Shown here: one piece after another, positions 17,377 to 25,698 of the stretch | How the letters are laid out: every line of letters starts with the position of its first letter | Position numbering within the stretch: position 1 is the first letter of the stretch | NCBI RefSeq assembly: GCF_002902945.1 | Contig: NZ_CP026102.1 | Location: forward strand, 1,364,001 to 1,428,000 | DNA from: Paraburkholderia caribensis | Lineage (GTDB): Bacteria; Pseudomonadota; Gammaproteobacteria; Burkholderiales; Burkholderiaceae | DNA: 64,000 bases | Direction: 5' to 3' | Position numbers and translations under genes: made by a program | The notes under the pieces: model-generated | The model's database searches: none | What the model was told of the DNA's origin: nothing | What the model saw: only the letters and a program-made list of their open reading frames with translations

Positions 17377-18345
17377 TCAATACTTGCGCTGCGGCAGAAT
17401 CTGCGCGGCGACGTTCATCGGGAACACGGTCTCGTTGGTCACGATGCGCTTGGGCAACTGCTTGCCCGCGACCACGTCCTTCACGGCCGTCATCAGCTGC
17501 GGCCCGAGCAGCGGGCTGCATTCGACGTCGACGTTGATCTTGCCCGCGATCATCGCTTCGAAGCCGCCCTTGGTCGCGTCGAACGACACCACGCTCACGT
17601 CCTTGCCGGGCTTGATGCCTGCTTCTTCCATCGCCTGGATCGCGCCGAGCGCCATGTCGTCGTTATGCGCGTAGACCACGTTGATCTGCTTGCCGTAGGT
17701 CTTCGCGAACGCTTCCATCACCTGCTTGCCGCCCGCCAGCGTGAAGTCGCCGCTTTGCGACGCGATGATCTTGAACTTCGGATCGTTCTTGATTACTTCG
17801 ATGAGGCCCGCGTGCCGGTCGTTTGCGGGCGCCGAGCCGACCGTGCCCTGCAGTTCGGCGATGTTGATCGGGCCTTTGTCGTCCTTGTACCGCTCTTCGA
17901 GCCATTTACCCGCGCGGCGGCCTTCTTCGAGGAAGTCGGAGCCGATCATCGTCACGTACAGCGACGTGTCTTTCACGTCGATCGAACGGTCGGTGAGAAT
18001 CACGGGGATTTTCGCGTTCTTCGCTTCCGTCAACACAGGTTCCCAACCGGACTCGACCACGGGCGAAAACGCGATCACGTCCACTTTCTGCGCGATGAAC
18101 GAGCGGATCGCCTTGATCTGGTTTTCCTGCTTTTGCTGCGCATCCGAGAACTTCAGGTTGATGCCGGCGTCCTTCGCGGACGATTTCACCGACACGGTGT
18201 TCGCAGTGCGCCATGCGCTTTCGGCGCCGACCTGCGAGAAACCCAAGGTGATCTGCTTGTCCCCGGCGAAGCTGTTGACGCTCGCTGCAACGGTGAGCGC
18301 CGCTCCGACGAGCATGCCGGCGATCAGACGCGTGGCGACTTTCAT
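17377..18345 (-). CDS. ytfQ: Periplasmic sugar-binding protein, YtfQ-like
   Basis: Periplasmic binding protein of 322 aa (type I, Peripla_BP_4), first gene of the importer operon. The signal peptide ends near residue 27 (ASVNSFA-GDKQ). The mature start KQITLGFSQVGAESAWRTAN and the later VVYAHNDDMALGAIQAMEEAG and SFDATKGGFEAMIAGK match the YtfQ group, which in E. coli binds galactofuranose. The start at 18345 has GGAG upstream. No sugar catabolism genes are nearby, so the true ligand is open (galactofuranose, arabinose or related). Confidence 0.92.
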   Translation of the reverse strand: MKVATRLIAGMLVGAALTVAASVNSFAGDKQITLGFSQVGAESAWRTANTVSVKSSAKDAGINLKFSDAQQKQENQIKAIRSFIAQKVDVIAFSPVVESGWEPVLTEAKNAKIPVILTDRSIDVKDTSLYVTMIGSDFLEEGRRAGKWLEERYKDDKGPINIAELQGTVGSAPANDRHAGLIEVIKNDPKFKIIASQSGDFTLAGGKQVMEAFAKTYGKQINVVYAHNDDMALGAIQAMEEAGIKPGKDVSVVSFDATKGGFEAMIAGKINVDVECSPLLGPQLMTAVKDVVAGKQLPKRIVTNETVFPMNVAAQILPQRKY

Positions 18346-18587
18346 ATGTTGTCTCCGATGTGGTTGTTTTCCAGGCGCTGCTTTTTCGTGTGCGCGACGA
18401 CAGCCATGACGCGCGACGAACGCTTTGCGCCAACTCTTGCTGCAAACCTGCAACTGACAGTCAATCTGGAAATCACAGTCCGGACGGCTTCCGGCACGGA
18501 TGCGCGCTCGTGGCGAGCACCCTGCGCGCCGCGCAGGCCCCGGAGCATCGGCGGGGTCGCATTTCGCGCGTCTGACTTTTACTTATA

Positions 18588-18606
18588 GCCAAACTATATG
18601 TTTGGC
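18588..18606. promoter_or_regulatory. Palindrome upstream of the ytfQ operon (site 1)
   Basis: Inverted repeat GCCAAAC-TATAT-GTTTGGC, perfect 7-bp arms, about 240 bp upstream of the ytfQ start in an otherwise gene-free stretch (18346-18901). It is AT-rich at its centre, like LacI/GalR-type operators, but the regulator is not in the window. I see no other gene in this 556-bp stretch. Confidence 0.5.
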
Positions 18607-18792
18607 GCCGCGCGCTTTCGATTAGCGTTTTCCCGACCTTCGCGTCGATTGATGTAACCTCGCCGGCGACGGAATCGTCGTGCCGATCCCGCGCTGTCCC
18701 ACGTTTTAGGCAGATATGAAAAAACGGATCGGGTGTCGCGGGGCCGCTTTCAGATGCGGTGCGACGATGCGTTCTGATTGGGTCGCCGTGAA

Positions 18793-18809
18793 TTATAGTA
18801 ATACTATAA
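18793..18809. promoter_or_regulatory. Palindrome upstream of the ytfQ operon (site 2)
   Basis: TTATAGTA-A-TACTATAA, a perfect 17-bp palindrome in AT-rich surroundings unlike the flanking GC-rich DNA. It lies 93 bp past the stop of the zinc-ribbon gene and about 450 bp upstream of ytfQ. It could be an operator or a double-sided promoter element; the sequence is unrelated to site 1. Confidence 0.4.
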
Positions 18810-18901
18810 GGCGTCAGATTACGTTTAAATCGCGGCGCAACCGCTCGGGCAAGTCGTGGTCATTCGTCGCCCGCGCGGCGTGCGCTCAGGATGCATGCAG
18901 G

Positions 18902-19219
18902 TCAATCGAAGTCGAACATATCGAACAGTGACTTCTTCTTGCGGCGCGGATCGTAGTGTTTGCGCTGATCGCCGTGGTAAGAATCGTTGCGCCGTCCCCA
19001 TTGCGGGTCATGGTGGCCATCGCGGTCCCCGTAGCGCGCGTCGCGCTCGACCTGATTACTTCTGCCTTCCGTTTCGGGCGCGTCCTGCATCTGGGTCAAC
19101 AGCTTGTCCAGTTCGCCACGGTCGAGCCATACGCCACGGCACGTCGGGCAATAGTCGATCTCGATGTTCTGACGTTCGGTCATCAGAAGATCCGGGGTCT
19201 TGCAAACGGGGCACTTCAT
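18902..19219 (-). CDS. zf-TFIIB-type zinc-ribbon protein
   Basis: Protein of 105 aa. The N-terminus is a zinc ribbon with two CxxC pairs (KCPVCK and YCPTCRGVWLDRGELDKL), the signature of the bacterial zf-TFIIB family. The rest is highly charged, rich in Asp, Arg, His and Tyr, and ends KKKSLFDMFDFD. Function is unknown for the family; the ribbon probably binds zinc for protein or nucleic-acid contacts. It is 75 bp downstream of terC on the same strand and could be co-transcribed. Confidence 0.85.
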   Translation of the reverse strand: MKCPVCKTPDLLMTERQNIEIDYCPTCRGVWLDRGELDKLLTQMQDAPETEGRSNQVERDARYGDRDGHHDPQWGRRNDSYHGDQRKHYDPRRKKKSLFDMFDFD

Positions 19220-19294
19220 TGCGTTGCTCCTTTCGTAACGTTCACACCTGTGTGCTGCTATTCGGGGCGGCGCTCCACCGCCCCGGTACTTCTG

Positions 19295-20101
19295 TCATTC
19301 CGCTTCAAGCTGTTTCGGTCCGCTTCGGCTTTCACGCTCCGCTTCCAGCACTGCCGCCTTGTGCTCGCGCTTGTCCTTTCTGCGCCGCGTCAGCATGTTC
19401 ATGCCTTCGACGAAGCCTGCGAACGCCATGGCCGTGTAGATGTAGCCCTTCGGCACGTGCGAGCCAAAACCTTCGGCAATCAGCGTCATCGCGATCACCA
19501 GCAGGAAGCTCAGCGCAAGCGTGACGATGGTCGGGTTACGCTCGATGAACTTCGACAGCGGGCGAGCCGCGAACAGCATCGCCGTGACAGCGGCAATCAC
19601 TGCAATGAACATGATGGGCAGGTGCTCCGTCATGCCGACCGCGGTGATGATGCTGTCGACCGAAAACACGAGGTCGAGCAGCAGGATCTGGCCGATCGCA
19701 GCCGTCACCGTCAGGCCGCCGACGCCCATCGCGGAATTGGCATGCGCATCGGCGTCGCGGCTCACGTGATGGTGCATTTCACGCGTGGCCTTCCACACGA
19801 GGAACAGGCCGCCCGCAAGCAGGATCAGGTCGCGCCACGAAAACGCGTGATCGAACACGGAAAACACCGGCTGAGTGAGTTGCGCGATCCACGCGACGGT
19901 GCCCAGCAGGCCGAGCCGCATCACCAGCGCCAGCATGATGCCGATACGCTGCGTGCGCGCGCGTTGCGCTTCGGGAAGCTTGTTGCTCAGAATCGAAATG
20001 AAGATCAGGTTGTCGATGCCAAGCACGATCTCCATCACGACGAGCGTCACGAGTGCAGCCCATGCAGCGGGATCGGCGGCCAGGGTCAATAGGGATTCCA
20101 T
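19295..20101 (-). CDS. TerC-family integral membrane protein
   Basis: Protein of 268 aa with about seven transmembrane helices. The family's acidic membrane motifs are present: VVMEIVLGIDNLIFISIL near the N-terminus and LLLDLVFSVDSIITAVGM mid-protein. TerC relatives (Alx, MeeF/MeeY) export manganese or aid metalation of exoenzymes, so metal export is the best inference. The C-terminus is a charged tail. No yybP-ykoY manganese riboswitch is apparent in the 140 bp upstream. It is transcribed divergently from the NhaR-like regulator gene. Confidence 0.9.
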   Translation of the reverse strand: MESLLTLAADPAAWAALVTLVVMEIVLGIDNLIFISILSNKLPEAQRARTQRIGIMLALVMRLGLLGTVAWIAQLTQPVFSVFDHAFSWRDLILLAGGLFLVWKATREMHHHVSRDADAHANSAMGVGGLTVTAAIGQILLLDLVFSVDSIITAVGMTEHLPIMFIAVIAAVTAMLFAARPLSKFIERNPTIVTLALSFLLVIAMTLIAEGFGSHVPKGYIYTAMAFAGFVEGMNMLTRRRKDKREHKAAVLEAERESRSGPKQLEAE

Positions 20102-20215
20102 TTGCGAGCGTCGTTGTCCGGTTGAGAAGAAAGCGGCTGATTACTGGGTCACAGCCTGTGGGAAGTATGATCGCCTGGCTCCGCGATCGTAAAAACCAGT
20201 GATAAGCTGAGCATT

Positions 20216-20238
20216 GGTTCGGTTTTTCCGAAGTGAGG
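20216..20238. promoter_or_regulatory. Motif repeated on both sides of the NhaR-like gene (copy 1)
   Basis: The sequence begins GGTTCGGTTTTTCCGAAGTG and includes the inverted repeat TTCGG-TTTTT-CCGAA. It ends just before the regulator's start codon, in the terC/nhaR divergent region. A near-identical copy lies at 21153-21176 after the gene. It may be the regulator's own binding site. Confidence 0.4.
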
Positions 20239-20244
20239 CCACGC

Positions 20245-21129
20245 ATGCTCAATTTCCGGCATTTGCACTATTTCTGGGTCGTCGTGAAGGAAGGCGGGTT
20301 CGCCCGGGCCGCCGAACGGCTCGACATGGCGGTGCAAACCATCAGCGCGCAGGTGCGCGAACTGGAAAAATCGCTCGGGCATCAACTGCTGAAGCCCGCG
20401 GGGCGCGGCGTCGCGATGACGGAAGCAGGACAGGCGGCCTATGCGCGAGCGGAAGAAATCTTCCAGATCGGGCGTGCGTTGCACGACGAAGTGCGCGAAG
20501 CGGCGAGCGGGACCGTCGCACGCTTCGCGGTCGGCTTGACGGACGGCATTTCGAAGCTGGCTGCTCATGCCATTCTCGCGGGTGTGCTCGATACGCCCTC
20601 GCTGCGTCTGCTCTGTCACGAAGGCGAGGCGGAAGATCTGCTGGCCGAACTGGCACATCATCATCTCGATCTCGTGCTGTCCGGTCAACCCGCGCCGCAC
20701 AATTCGAACCTGCGTCTATCCAGCGAGCGCCTGATCGCCTCGCCGATCGACTGGTACGGGCCGGCCGCCCTGGTGCGCAAGACGCATATTGATCACTTTC
20801 CGCAATGCCTCGCGTCGCTTCCGGTGCTGCTGCCAACCGGACACGCTTCGCTGCGCGCGCGCCTCGACCGCTGGTTCGAAGCGGAAGGCATCCGGCCACG
20901 CGTCGCGGGCGAGTTCGAGGACAGCGCGTTGATGGCGCTGTTCGCGTCGCGCGGCATGGGTGTGTTTCCGCTCGCGGCGTTCGGCGCCGAGCGCAACGAT
21001 CCCATGCATCGCGGCTTGCGCTGGCTCGGCCGCTCGCCGGAAGTGAAGGAGGAAATACACGCCATCGTGTCGCGGCGCGGGCGGCATCATCCTTTGACGC
21101 AAAAGGTGTTGAGCGCGGCGCATGCGTGA
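20245..21129 (+). CDS. nhaR: LysR-family regulator, NhaR-like
   Basis: Protein of 294 aa with the N-terminal winged helix LNFRHLHYFWVVVKEGGFARAAERL, a wording specific to the NhaR branch of LysR regulators, and a C-terminal substrate-binding domain. E. coli NhaR activates the sodium/proton antiporter gene nhaA in response to Na+. Here no nhaA is adjacent; the neighbours are the divergent terC and the downstream RaiA-like gene. A GTG at 20233 is in frame but the ATG at 20245 starts the conserved domain directly and has GTGAGG upstream. Confidence 0.88.
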   Translation: MLNFRHLHYFWVVVKEGGFARAAERLDMAVQTISAQVRELEKSLGHQLLKPAGRGVAMTEAGQAAYARAEEIFQIGRALHDEVREAASGTVARFAVGLTDGISKLAAHAILAGVLDTPSLRLLCHEGEAEDLLAELAHHHLDLVLSGQPAPHNSNLRLSSERLIASPIDWYGPAALVRKTHIDHFPQCLASLPVLLPTGHASLRARLDRWFEAEGIRPRVAGEFEDSALMALFASRGMGVFPLAAFGAERNDPMHRGLRWLGRSPEVKEEIHAIVSRRGRHHPLTQKVLSAAHA

Positions 21130-21152
21130 TTGCGCTCGCCTTCAAGAAATCC

Positions 21153-21176
21153 GGTTCGCTTTTTCCGAAGTTGAGG
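21153..21176. promoter_or_regulatory. Motif repeated on both sides of the NhaR-like gene (copy 2)
   Basis: GGTTCGCTTTTTCCGAAGTT and following bases, matching the copy at 20216-20238 at nearly all positions but with one arm base changed. It lies 73-96 bp upstream of the RaiA-like gene start, so it could place that gene under the same regulator. Confidence 0.4.
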
Positions 21177-21248
21177 TTCCGTAATTACTGCTTTTTCCTC
21201 GCCCCTCCTCACCGTACTCTTGAGCCGTACCCACGAAGGAGGTGTCTC

Positions 21249-21605
21249 ATGCAAGTCATGTTCAAGTCCCGCGATCGCGAAGCCGTCCTTTTGCGCAGTT
21301 TCGCGCGCCAACGCATCCGGTTCGTGTTTCGCCGCATGGACTGGCTGATTTCGAAAGCGACGGTCAGCATGTCCGACATCAACGGCCCGCGCGGCGGACT
21401 CGATAAACGCTGCCAGGTGCAGGTTCAGACGCCCGATGCGACGCCCGTCGTCGTGACGTCGATCGCCAGAGACTGGCGCGGCGCGCTCGATCTGGCGCTG
21501 GCCCGCGCAGCGCGCGCGATCATCCGCAAGCAGCAGGCGCGGATCGCGACGCGGCGCATCGGTCAGCGCGAAGCCGCGTGGACGACCCAACCCGATGCCG
21601 TGTAA
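21249..21605 (+). CDS. HPF/RaiA-type ribosome-associated protein
   Basis: Protein of 118 aa resembling the S30AE ribosome hibernation family. After VLLRSFARQRIRFVFRRMDW the diagnostic VSMSDINGPRGGLDKRCQVQVQ pattern appears (DINGPRGG, residues 42-49). The usual RaiA/HPF is about 100-110 aa, so this is a full single domain. The start has a very strong ribosome site (GAAGGAGGTG). Members of this DVNGPRGG subgroup occur in addition to the standard Hpf in Burkholderia and probably bind ribosomes in stationary phase or stress; that role is inferred. Confidence 0.85.
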   Translation: MQVMFKSRDREAVLLRSFARQRIRFVFRRMDWLISKATVSMSDINGPRGGLDKRCQVQVQTPDATPVVVTSIARDWRGALDLALARAARAIIRKQQARIATRRIGQREAAWTTQPDAV

Positions 21606-21663
21606 GCCGCGCGGCGCATCGGCGCACACGCGACGGCGCGCGATACGGCGCCGTCCGCCATGA

Positions 21664-22479
21664 CTACATTGACCGGTCGAGCAGTTCGAGGCCGTCGATC
21701 GCGCCTCGTGCCAGCCCGATCCCGCGATGCGGCGCGATGCCGAAATCGCGTGGATTGATGCGGATCACGCGCGGACCGTTTTGCTCGCTGAAGTCGCGCA
21801 CGGTGGGTATCGCCTTGCCCGCGCCGATTTCGATCACGACGGGACGCTCGAGCTTCGACAACCACGCCTGCAGCCGCACCTCCTGCTGCTCGGTGCGCAA
21901 CGCGATCCAGTCGTAGTCCCCGAACATCAGAATGTTGGGCCGCGCCACCGCACCGCACTGCGGGCAGCGCGGCAGATCGCTCACGAGCTCGCATGTCGAT
22001 TCGTCGACCACGGGCTGCACGCCCGTAGCCGGCCACAGCCCGGCGTGGCAGACTTCCGAGCATTGCAGCACGTGAATGGAGCCGTGGCATTCCGCAATCA
22101 TCCCGGAGTCGAAACCCGCCGCCTGAAACTGCCCGTCGACGTTGCTGGTGAACACGGCAAGGCCGCGCGGCAACGACTTCGCCCAACGAAGCAGAATATC
22201 GAAACCGCGATGCGGCACCGTGCGCCGATACAGATCCAGCCGATGCCCGTAGAAGCCCCAGCAAAGCCGCGGATGCAGCGCCATTACGCGCGGATTGGCC
22301 ATGTCCCGAAAGGTCAGCCGATGCTGCTTCAAGGGGGGATACGCGCGCCAGAAACCCTCGGTGCCGCGATAATCGGGCAGGCCCGAATCGACGCCCATCC
22401 CCGCCCCGGCAGTCACCAGCATGCCATCGGCCTCGCGCAGCCACGACACGGCGCGCCTGATTCGTTCGTTTTCGTCCAT
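21664..22479 (-). CDS. SIR2-family NAD-dependent protein deacylase (sirtuin)
   Basis: Protein of 271 aa. The NAD site GAGMGVDSGLPDYRG lies at residues 25-39, followed by TSNVDGQF in place of TQNVDGLH and the catalytic His in ECHGSIHVLQC. Two cysteine pairs (C..SEVC and PRCPQC) form the structural zinc site. It resembles the Burkholderia/Pseudomonas branch annotated as SIR2 NAD-dependent deacetylase. The Gln-to-Ser change in the NVD motif is a deviation from CobB-type enzymes and could alter substrate. It is divergent from the DUF4239 gene. Confidence 0.9.
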   Translation of the reverse strand: MDENERIRRAVSWLREADGMLVTAGAGMGVDSGLPDYRGTEGFWRAYPPLKQHRLTFRDMANPRVMALHPRLCWGFYGHRLDLYRRTVPHRGFDILLRWAKSLPRGLAVFTSNVDGQFQAAGFDSGMIAECHGSIHVLQCSEVCHAGLWPATGVQPVVDESTCELVSDLPRCPQCGAVARPNILMFGDYDWIALRTEQQEVRLQAWLSKLERPVVIEIGAGKAIPTVRDFSEQNGPRVIRINPRDFGIAPHRGIGLARGAIDGLELLDRSM

Positions 22480-22628
22480 CGCGCCACTCTATCAATTCGC
22501 CCGACGATCGTCTTGTGAGCGGCGCGGCACTATTGGACAATAGCGTCGCAGTGGCGCGTTCATGCACCCGCGCGTTTTGGCCGTTCCCTTTCCGTTTTGC
22601 CGACCGCAACCGAACCGGAGACGTGCAG

Positions 22629-23396
22629 ATGCCTTCGTTGATGAGCCACCCGCTGTTTCTGTTCATCGTGTCGTTCGTGGCGATGTCGATTGGCGCATAT
22701 GCCGGCGCGATGCTGGCGCAGCGGCAGCGCGAGCTCGCCGACGACATGCGCGACGACTTCAACGTCGTGCAGGCCGCGACGCTAACACTGCTCGCGCTGA
22801 TGATCGGCTTTACCTTCTCGATGGCCGTGAGCCGCTACGACCAGCGCAAGAACTACGAGGAAGAAGAAGCCAACGCGATCGGCACCGAATACCTGCGTGC
22901 CGGCCTGCTGCCCGATACCGATGCGCAGCGCGTGCAGACCCTGCTGCGCCGTTATCTCGATCAGCGCATTCACTACTGTCTGGCGAACGACGACGACGGC
23001 ATCGCGCGGATCAACGCGGCGACGAACCAGCTAGAAAACGATCTATGGATGGCCGTTCGCAACGTCGCCGTCAAACAGCAGACGCCCGTGATCGCGCTCG
23101 CGGTGTCCGGCATGAACGACGTCATCAACACGCAGGGCTATACGCAGGCGTCGTGGTGGAATCACATTCCGTTGACCGCGTGGTCGTTGATGCTGGGCAT
23201 CGGCCTCTTCTGCAACCTGCTGATCGGCTATGGCACGAGCGGACAGATCAGGCGCAACGCCGTGCTGCTGATCTTGCCTGCCGTGATCGCGCTTTCGTTC
23301 GCGCTGATCGCGGATATCGACAGTCCGCGTGGCGGGATGATCCGGCTCTCACCCATCAATCTGATCTCGCTCTCTCAATCATTCGGGTCGAACTGA
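22629..23396 (+). CDS. DUF4239 (bestrophin-like) membrane protein
   Basis: Protein of 255 aa with an N-terminal helix (residues 8-28), a second at about 52-70 (LTLLALMIGFTFSMAVSRYD), a soluble middle segment and two C-terminal helices (WSLMLGIGLFCNLLIGYG, LLILPAVIALSFALIAD). The motif LLALMIGFTFSMAVSRYDQR is typical of the DUF4239 family. Function is unknown; a distant relation to bestrophin channels has been proposed. The start at 22629 is preceded by CGGAG at good spacing. Confidence 0.85.
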   Translation: MPSLMSHPLFLFIVSFVAMSIGAYAGAMLAQRQRELADDMRDDFNVVQAATLTLLALMIGFTFSMAVSRYDQRKNYEEEEANAIGTEYLRAGLLPDTDAQRVQTLLRRYLDQRIHYCLANDDDGIARINAATNQLENDLWMAVRNVAVKQQTPVIALAVSGMNDVINTQGYTQASWWNHIPLTAWSLMLGIGLFCNLLIGYGTSGQIRRNAVLLILPAVIALSFALIADIDSPRGGMIRLSPINLISLSQSFGSN

Positions 23397-23525
23397 CGCG
23401 CGCGCCAGCGCAGACGCGTTGCAGCGGTTGCGCGTTGCATCTATTCTTCCGGCACGCGCGCGTTCATCGCCCGGCGCTCCTCGCCAGGCTCTCGCGCCGA
23501 AAGCCGCGCACAAGGAGACAGTTCG

Positions 23526-24164
23526 ATGTCCGCATCCGCCGCCGTATTCGCCATTCTCGTCGCGTTGTTGCTGGGCGCGATGATTCCCGGCCCGAGTTTT
23601 GTTCTAGTCGCGCGAAATTCGATCAGCCTGTCTCGCGGCGACGGGTTGTCGACCGCGCTTGGCATGGGCATCGGCGGCATATTCTTTGGCGGCCTCGCGC
23701 TCGCGGGTCTTTATACGCTGCTGGTCGCCGTCGAATGGCTGTATATCGGATTGAAAGTGGCGGGCGGTTTGTATCTGATCTACATCGCGTCGAAAATCTG
23801 GCGCGGCGCGGCCCGCCCGATTGCGATGGACAACGCCGGTGCAGCGCACAGCCGTAGCGCGAAAAAGTCGTTCTGGATGGGCTTGACGACGCAGCTCAGC
23901 AATCCGAAGACGGCGATCTGGTATGGCAGTATTTTTGCCGCGCTGTTGCCGCAGCATCCGCCCGTGTGGTGCTACGTCGTGCTGCCGCCGCTGGTGTTCG
24001 CCGTGGAGTTCGGCTGGTACACCGTGGTGGCGCTGTGCTTTTCGAGCCGGGGCCCGCGCGAGGTTTATCTGCGCGCGAAAACGTGGATCGACCGGATCGC
24101 GGCAGGCGCCATCGCGGCGCTTGGACTGCGGCTGATCTTGGCGGCTCGAAAAGCCGGCATCTGA
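23526..24164 (+). CDS. LysE/RhtB-family amino-acid exporter
   Basis: Protein of 212 aa with six predicted membrane helices. The family motif after helix 1 is GAMIPGPSFVLVARNSISLSRGDGLSTALG (PGP and the conserved ARNS region), followed by GLYLIYIASKIWRGA and GLTTQLSNPKTAIWYGSIFA. These exporters remove excess amino acids or homoserine-type compounds; the substrate is not predictable. The ribosome site AAGGAGA lies upstream. A strong bidirectional terminator follows. Confidence 0.92.
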   Translation: MSASAAVFAILVALLLGAMIPGPSFVLVARNSISLSRGDGLSTALGMGIGGIFFGGLALAGLYTLLVAVEWLYIGLKVAGGLYLIYIASKIWRGAARPIAMDNAGAAHSRSAKKSFWMGLTTQLSNPKTAIWYGSIFAALLPQHPPVWCYVVLPPLVFAVEFGWYTVVALCFSSRGPREVYLRAKTWIDRIAAGAIAALGLRLILAARKAGI

Positions 24165-24221
24165 GCGCAGCGTCACCAACGCCGCCCCGCGCGATGATGA
24201 CGCGGCGAAGCGCTGATAAAC

Positions 24222-24251
24222 AAAGGGGAGTTCAAATCGAACTCCCCTTTT
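24222..24251. terminator. Bidirectional intrinsic terminator
   Basis: 12-bp perfect stem AAAGGGGAGTTC / GAACTCCCCTTT with a 5-nt loop, flanked by A/T residues so that a U-rich tail forms in both directions. It separates the lysE-type gene from the convergent 42-aa gene. Confidence 0.85.
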
Positions 24252-24263
24252 GATGCGAAATGC

Positions 24264-24392
24264 TTAGCGGCGATACGCTTCAGCGAGAACCGCGCAGTGC
24301 TGCAAGTGCAGGTCGACGGCGCGGATGGCGAGTTCGCGCAGACGCGAAAGCCAGCTCGTGGACGGGGCAGCGGCGGTCGTAGCTTGTTGCAT
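24264..24392 (-). CDS. Small 42-aa protein with strong ribosome site
   Basis: A 43-codon frame reads MQQATTAAAPSTSWLSRLRE, continues with a helix rich in Leu, Ala, His and Arg, and ends AVLAEAYRR. AAGGAG sits 6 nt before the ATG, and an AT-containing promoter-like repeat lies just upstream. A terminator immediately follows the stop. Seen together, these give it a complete transcription unit. Residues 14-40 form a plausible amphipathic helix. No family is recognised. Confidence 0.72.
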   Translation of the reverse strand: MQQATTAAAPSTSWLSRLRELAIRAVDLHLQHCAVLAEAYRR

Positions 24393-24414
24393 GGCGAACT
24401 CCTTGTGCGGGTAA

Positions 24415-24440
24415 CACCCTAGGTAATAACCCTAGTATAT
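24415..24440 (-). promoter_or_regulatory. Direct-repeat promoter element of the 42-aa gene
   Basis: Two copies of ACCCTAG 13 bp apart (plus-strand text CACCCTAGGTAATAACCCTA, then GTATAT). Read on the minus strand, TATACT serves as a good -10 hexamer just before the repeats, and the start codon is about 45 bp away. The stretch 24441-24858 beyond it is AT-richer than its surroundings and holds the promoter of the acetoacetate decarboxylase operon; I see no other gene there. Confidence 0.5.
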
Positions 24441-24858
24441 CCGCGCGCATGTCGCGCCGCAACAAAATCAAAAAACTTTTCTCCGGCGTGCCGTTGCTGC
24501 CACCCTCCTGCCGGGGCCGCACGAAGCTGTAGCCAACCCCGTGTCGCGCGAGTCGATTGCTTAATTCATCAATCAAATCTCATCCGATTATCTGGAACAC
24601 CAATCACGGATTATCTGACTTGCCAGTAATCCAATACGTGACATCCGTATTTCGGTTTTGCGTCATCGATATGTCGCTCACGAAAACACGTTATGCCGAA
24701 TTTCACAATGATTGACGCTTCATTGCACATGCCTGACAGGCCGCGTCACTGTTGCGTGTGGACCAACGGTGTATTGGAGAAATTAATGTGATCCCGAAAA
24801 AACTTTTGCTCTAAGATTCGCGGTGCTCCAACAACGCCCAATGCCTAAGAGGAAGTTC

Positions 24859-25668
24859 ATGGACATCAAATCAATCCGGCAATCCGCATTTGCGATGCCC
24901 GTTCACAATCCCGCCTATCCTCGCCCGCCGTTCCGCTTTCTCAATCGCGAGTACTTCATCATTTCGTACGAAACCGACATGGATGCGCTGCGCGCCGTCG
25001 TGCCGGAACCGCTGAAACCTGAAAACGCACTGGTCCATTACGAGTTCATTCGCATGCCTGATTCGTCGGGCTTCGGCGACTACACGGAAAGCGGCCAGGT
25101 GATTTCGGTGCGCGACATGGAAGGGCGCCTTGCGAACTACACGCACTCGATGTACCTCGACGACGAAGGCCCGATTGCCGGCGGCCGCGAAATCTGGGGC
25201 TTCCCGAAGAAGTTGGCGCGCCCCAGATTAGGTGTCGACGGTAACGACACGCTGCTCGGCACGCTCGATTACGGCACGCAACGTATCGCCACGGGCACGA
25301 TGGGCTACAAGCATCGCATGATCGATATCGAAGCCGAGCGCGCCAAGCTCGCCGACACGCCCAACTATCTGCTGAAGGTGATTCCGCATGTCGACGGCAC
25401 GGCGCGTATCTGCGAACTCGTGCGCTTTTATCTGCGCGACGTCACGGTGCTGGGCGCATGGAGCGGCCCGGCCGCGCTCGAACTGCATCCGCATGCGCTC
25501 GCGCCGATTGCCGATCTGCCCGTCAAGCGCGTGGTCGGCGCGCGGCATGTGATCGCCAATCTCACGCTCGATATCGGCGAAGTCGCATTCGACTATCTCG
25601 CGCCTGCGCAAGCTGAAACGCAGAGCGCAAAGAAGTCGAATGACGACGCGCTCGAACTCGCGCTCTAA
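24859..25668 (+). CDS. adc: Acetoacetate decarboxylase
   Basis: Decarboxylates acetoacetate to acetone and CO2. It is 269 aa, slightly longer than the usual 245-250 because of an extra C-terminal tail (AQAETQSAKKSNDDALELAL). The Schiff-base lysine lies in GREIWGFPKKLARP at residues 109-122. The N-terminus FRFLNREYFIISYETD is characteristic. The start at 24859 has AAGAGGAAG upstream; ATG 24841 is in frame but has no ribosome site. It is followed after 30 bp by 3-hydroxybutyrate dehydrogenase, so both act on the same ketone-body pool. Confidence 0.95.
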   Translation: MDIKSIRQSAFAMPVHNPAYPRPPFRFLNREYFIISYETDMDALRAVVPEPLKPENALVHYEFIRMPDSSGFGDYTESGQVISVRDMEGRLANYTHSMYLDDEGPIAGGREIWGFPKKLARPRLGVDGNDTLLGTLDYGTQRIATGTMGYKHRMIDIEAERAKLADTPNYLLKVIPHVDGTARICELVRFYLRDVTVLGAWSGPAALELHPHALAPIADLPVKRVVGARHVIANLTLDIGEVAFDYLAPAQAETQSAKKSNDDALELAL

Positions 25669-25698
25669 CGCTCTCCAAACTTCTATAGGGAACACACA

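Noticed and set aside
20102..20244. yybP-ykoY manganese riboswitch before terC
   Set aside because: The interval lacks the conserved paired elements and terminal CUACC-like segment of that riboswitch; only a LysR-like motif and short promoters are visible.
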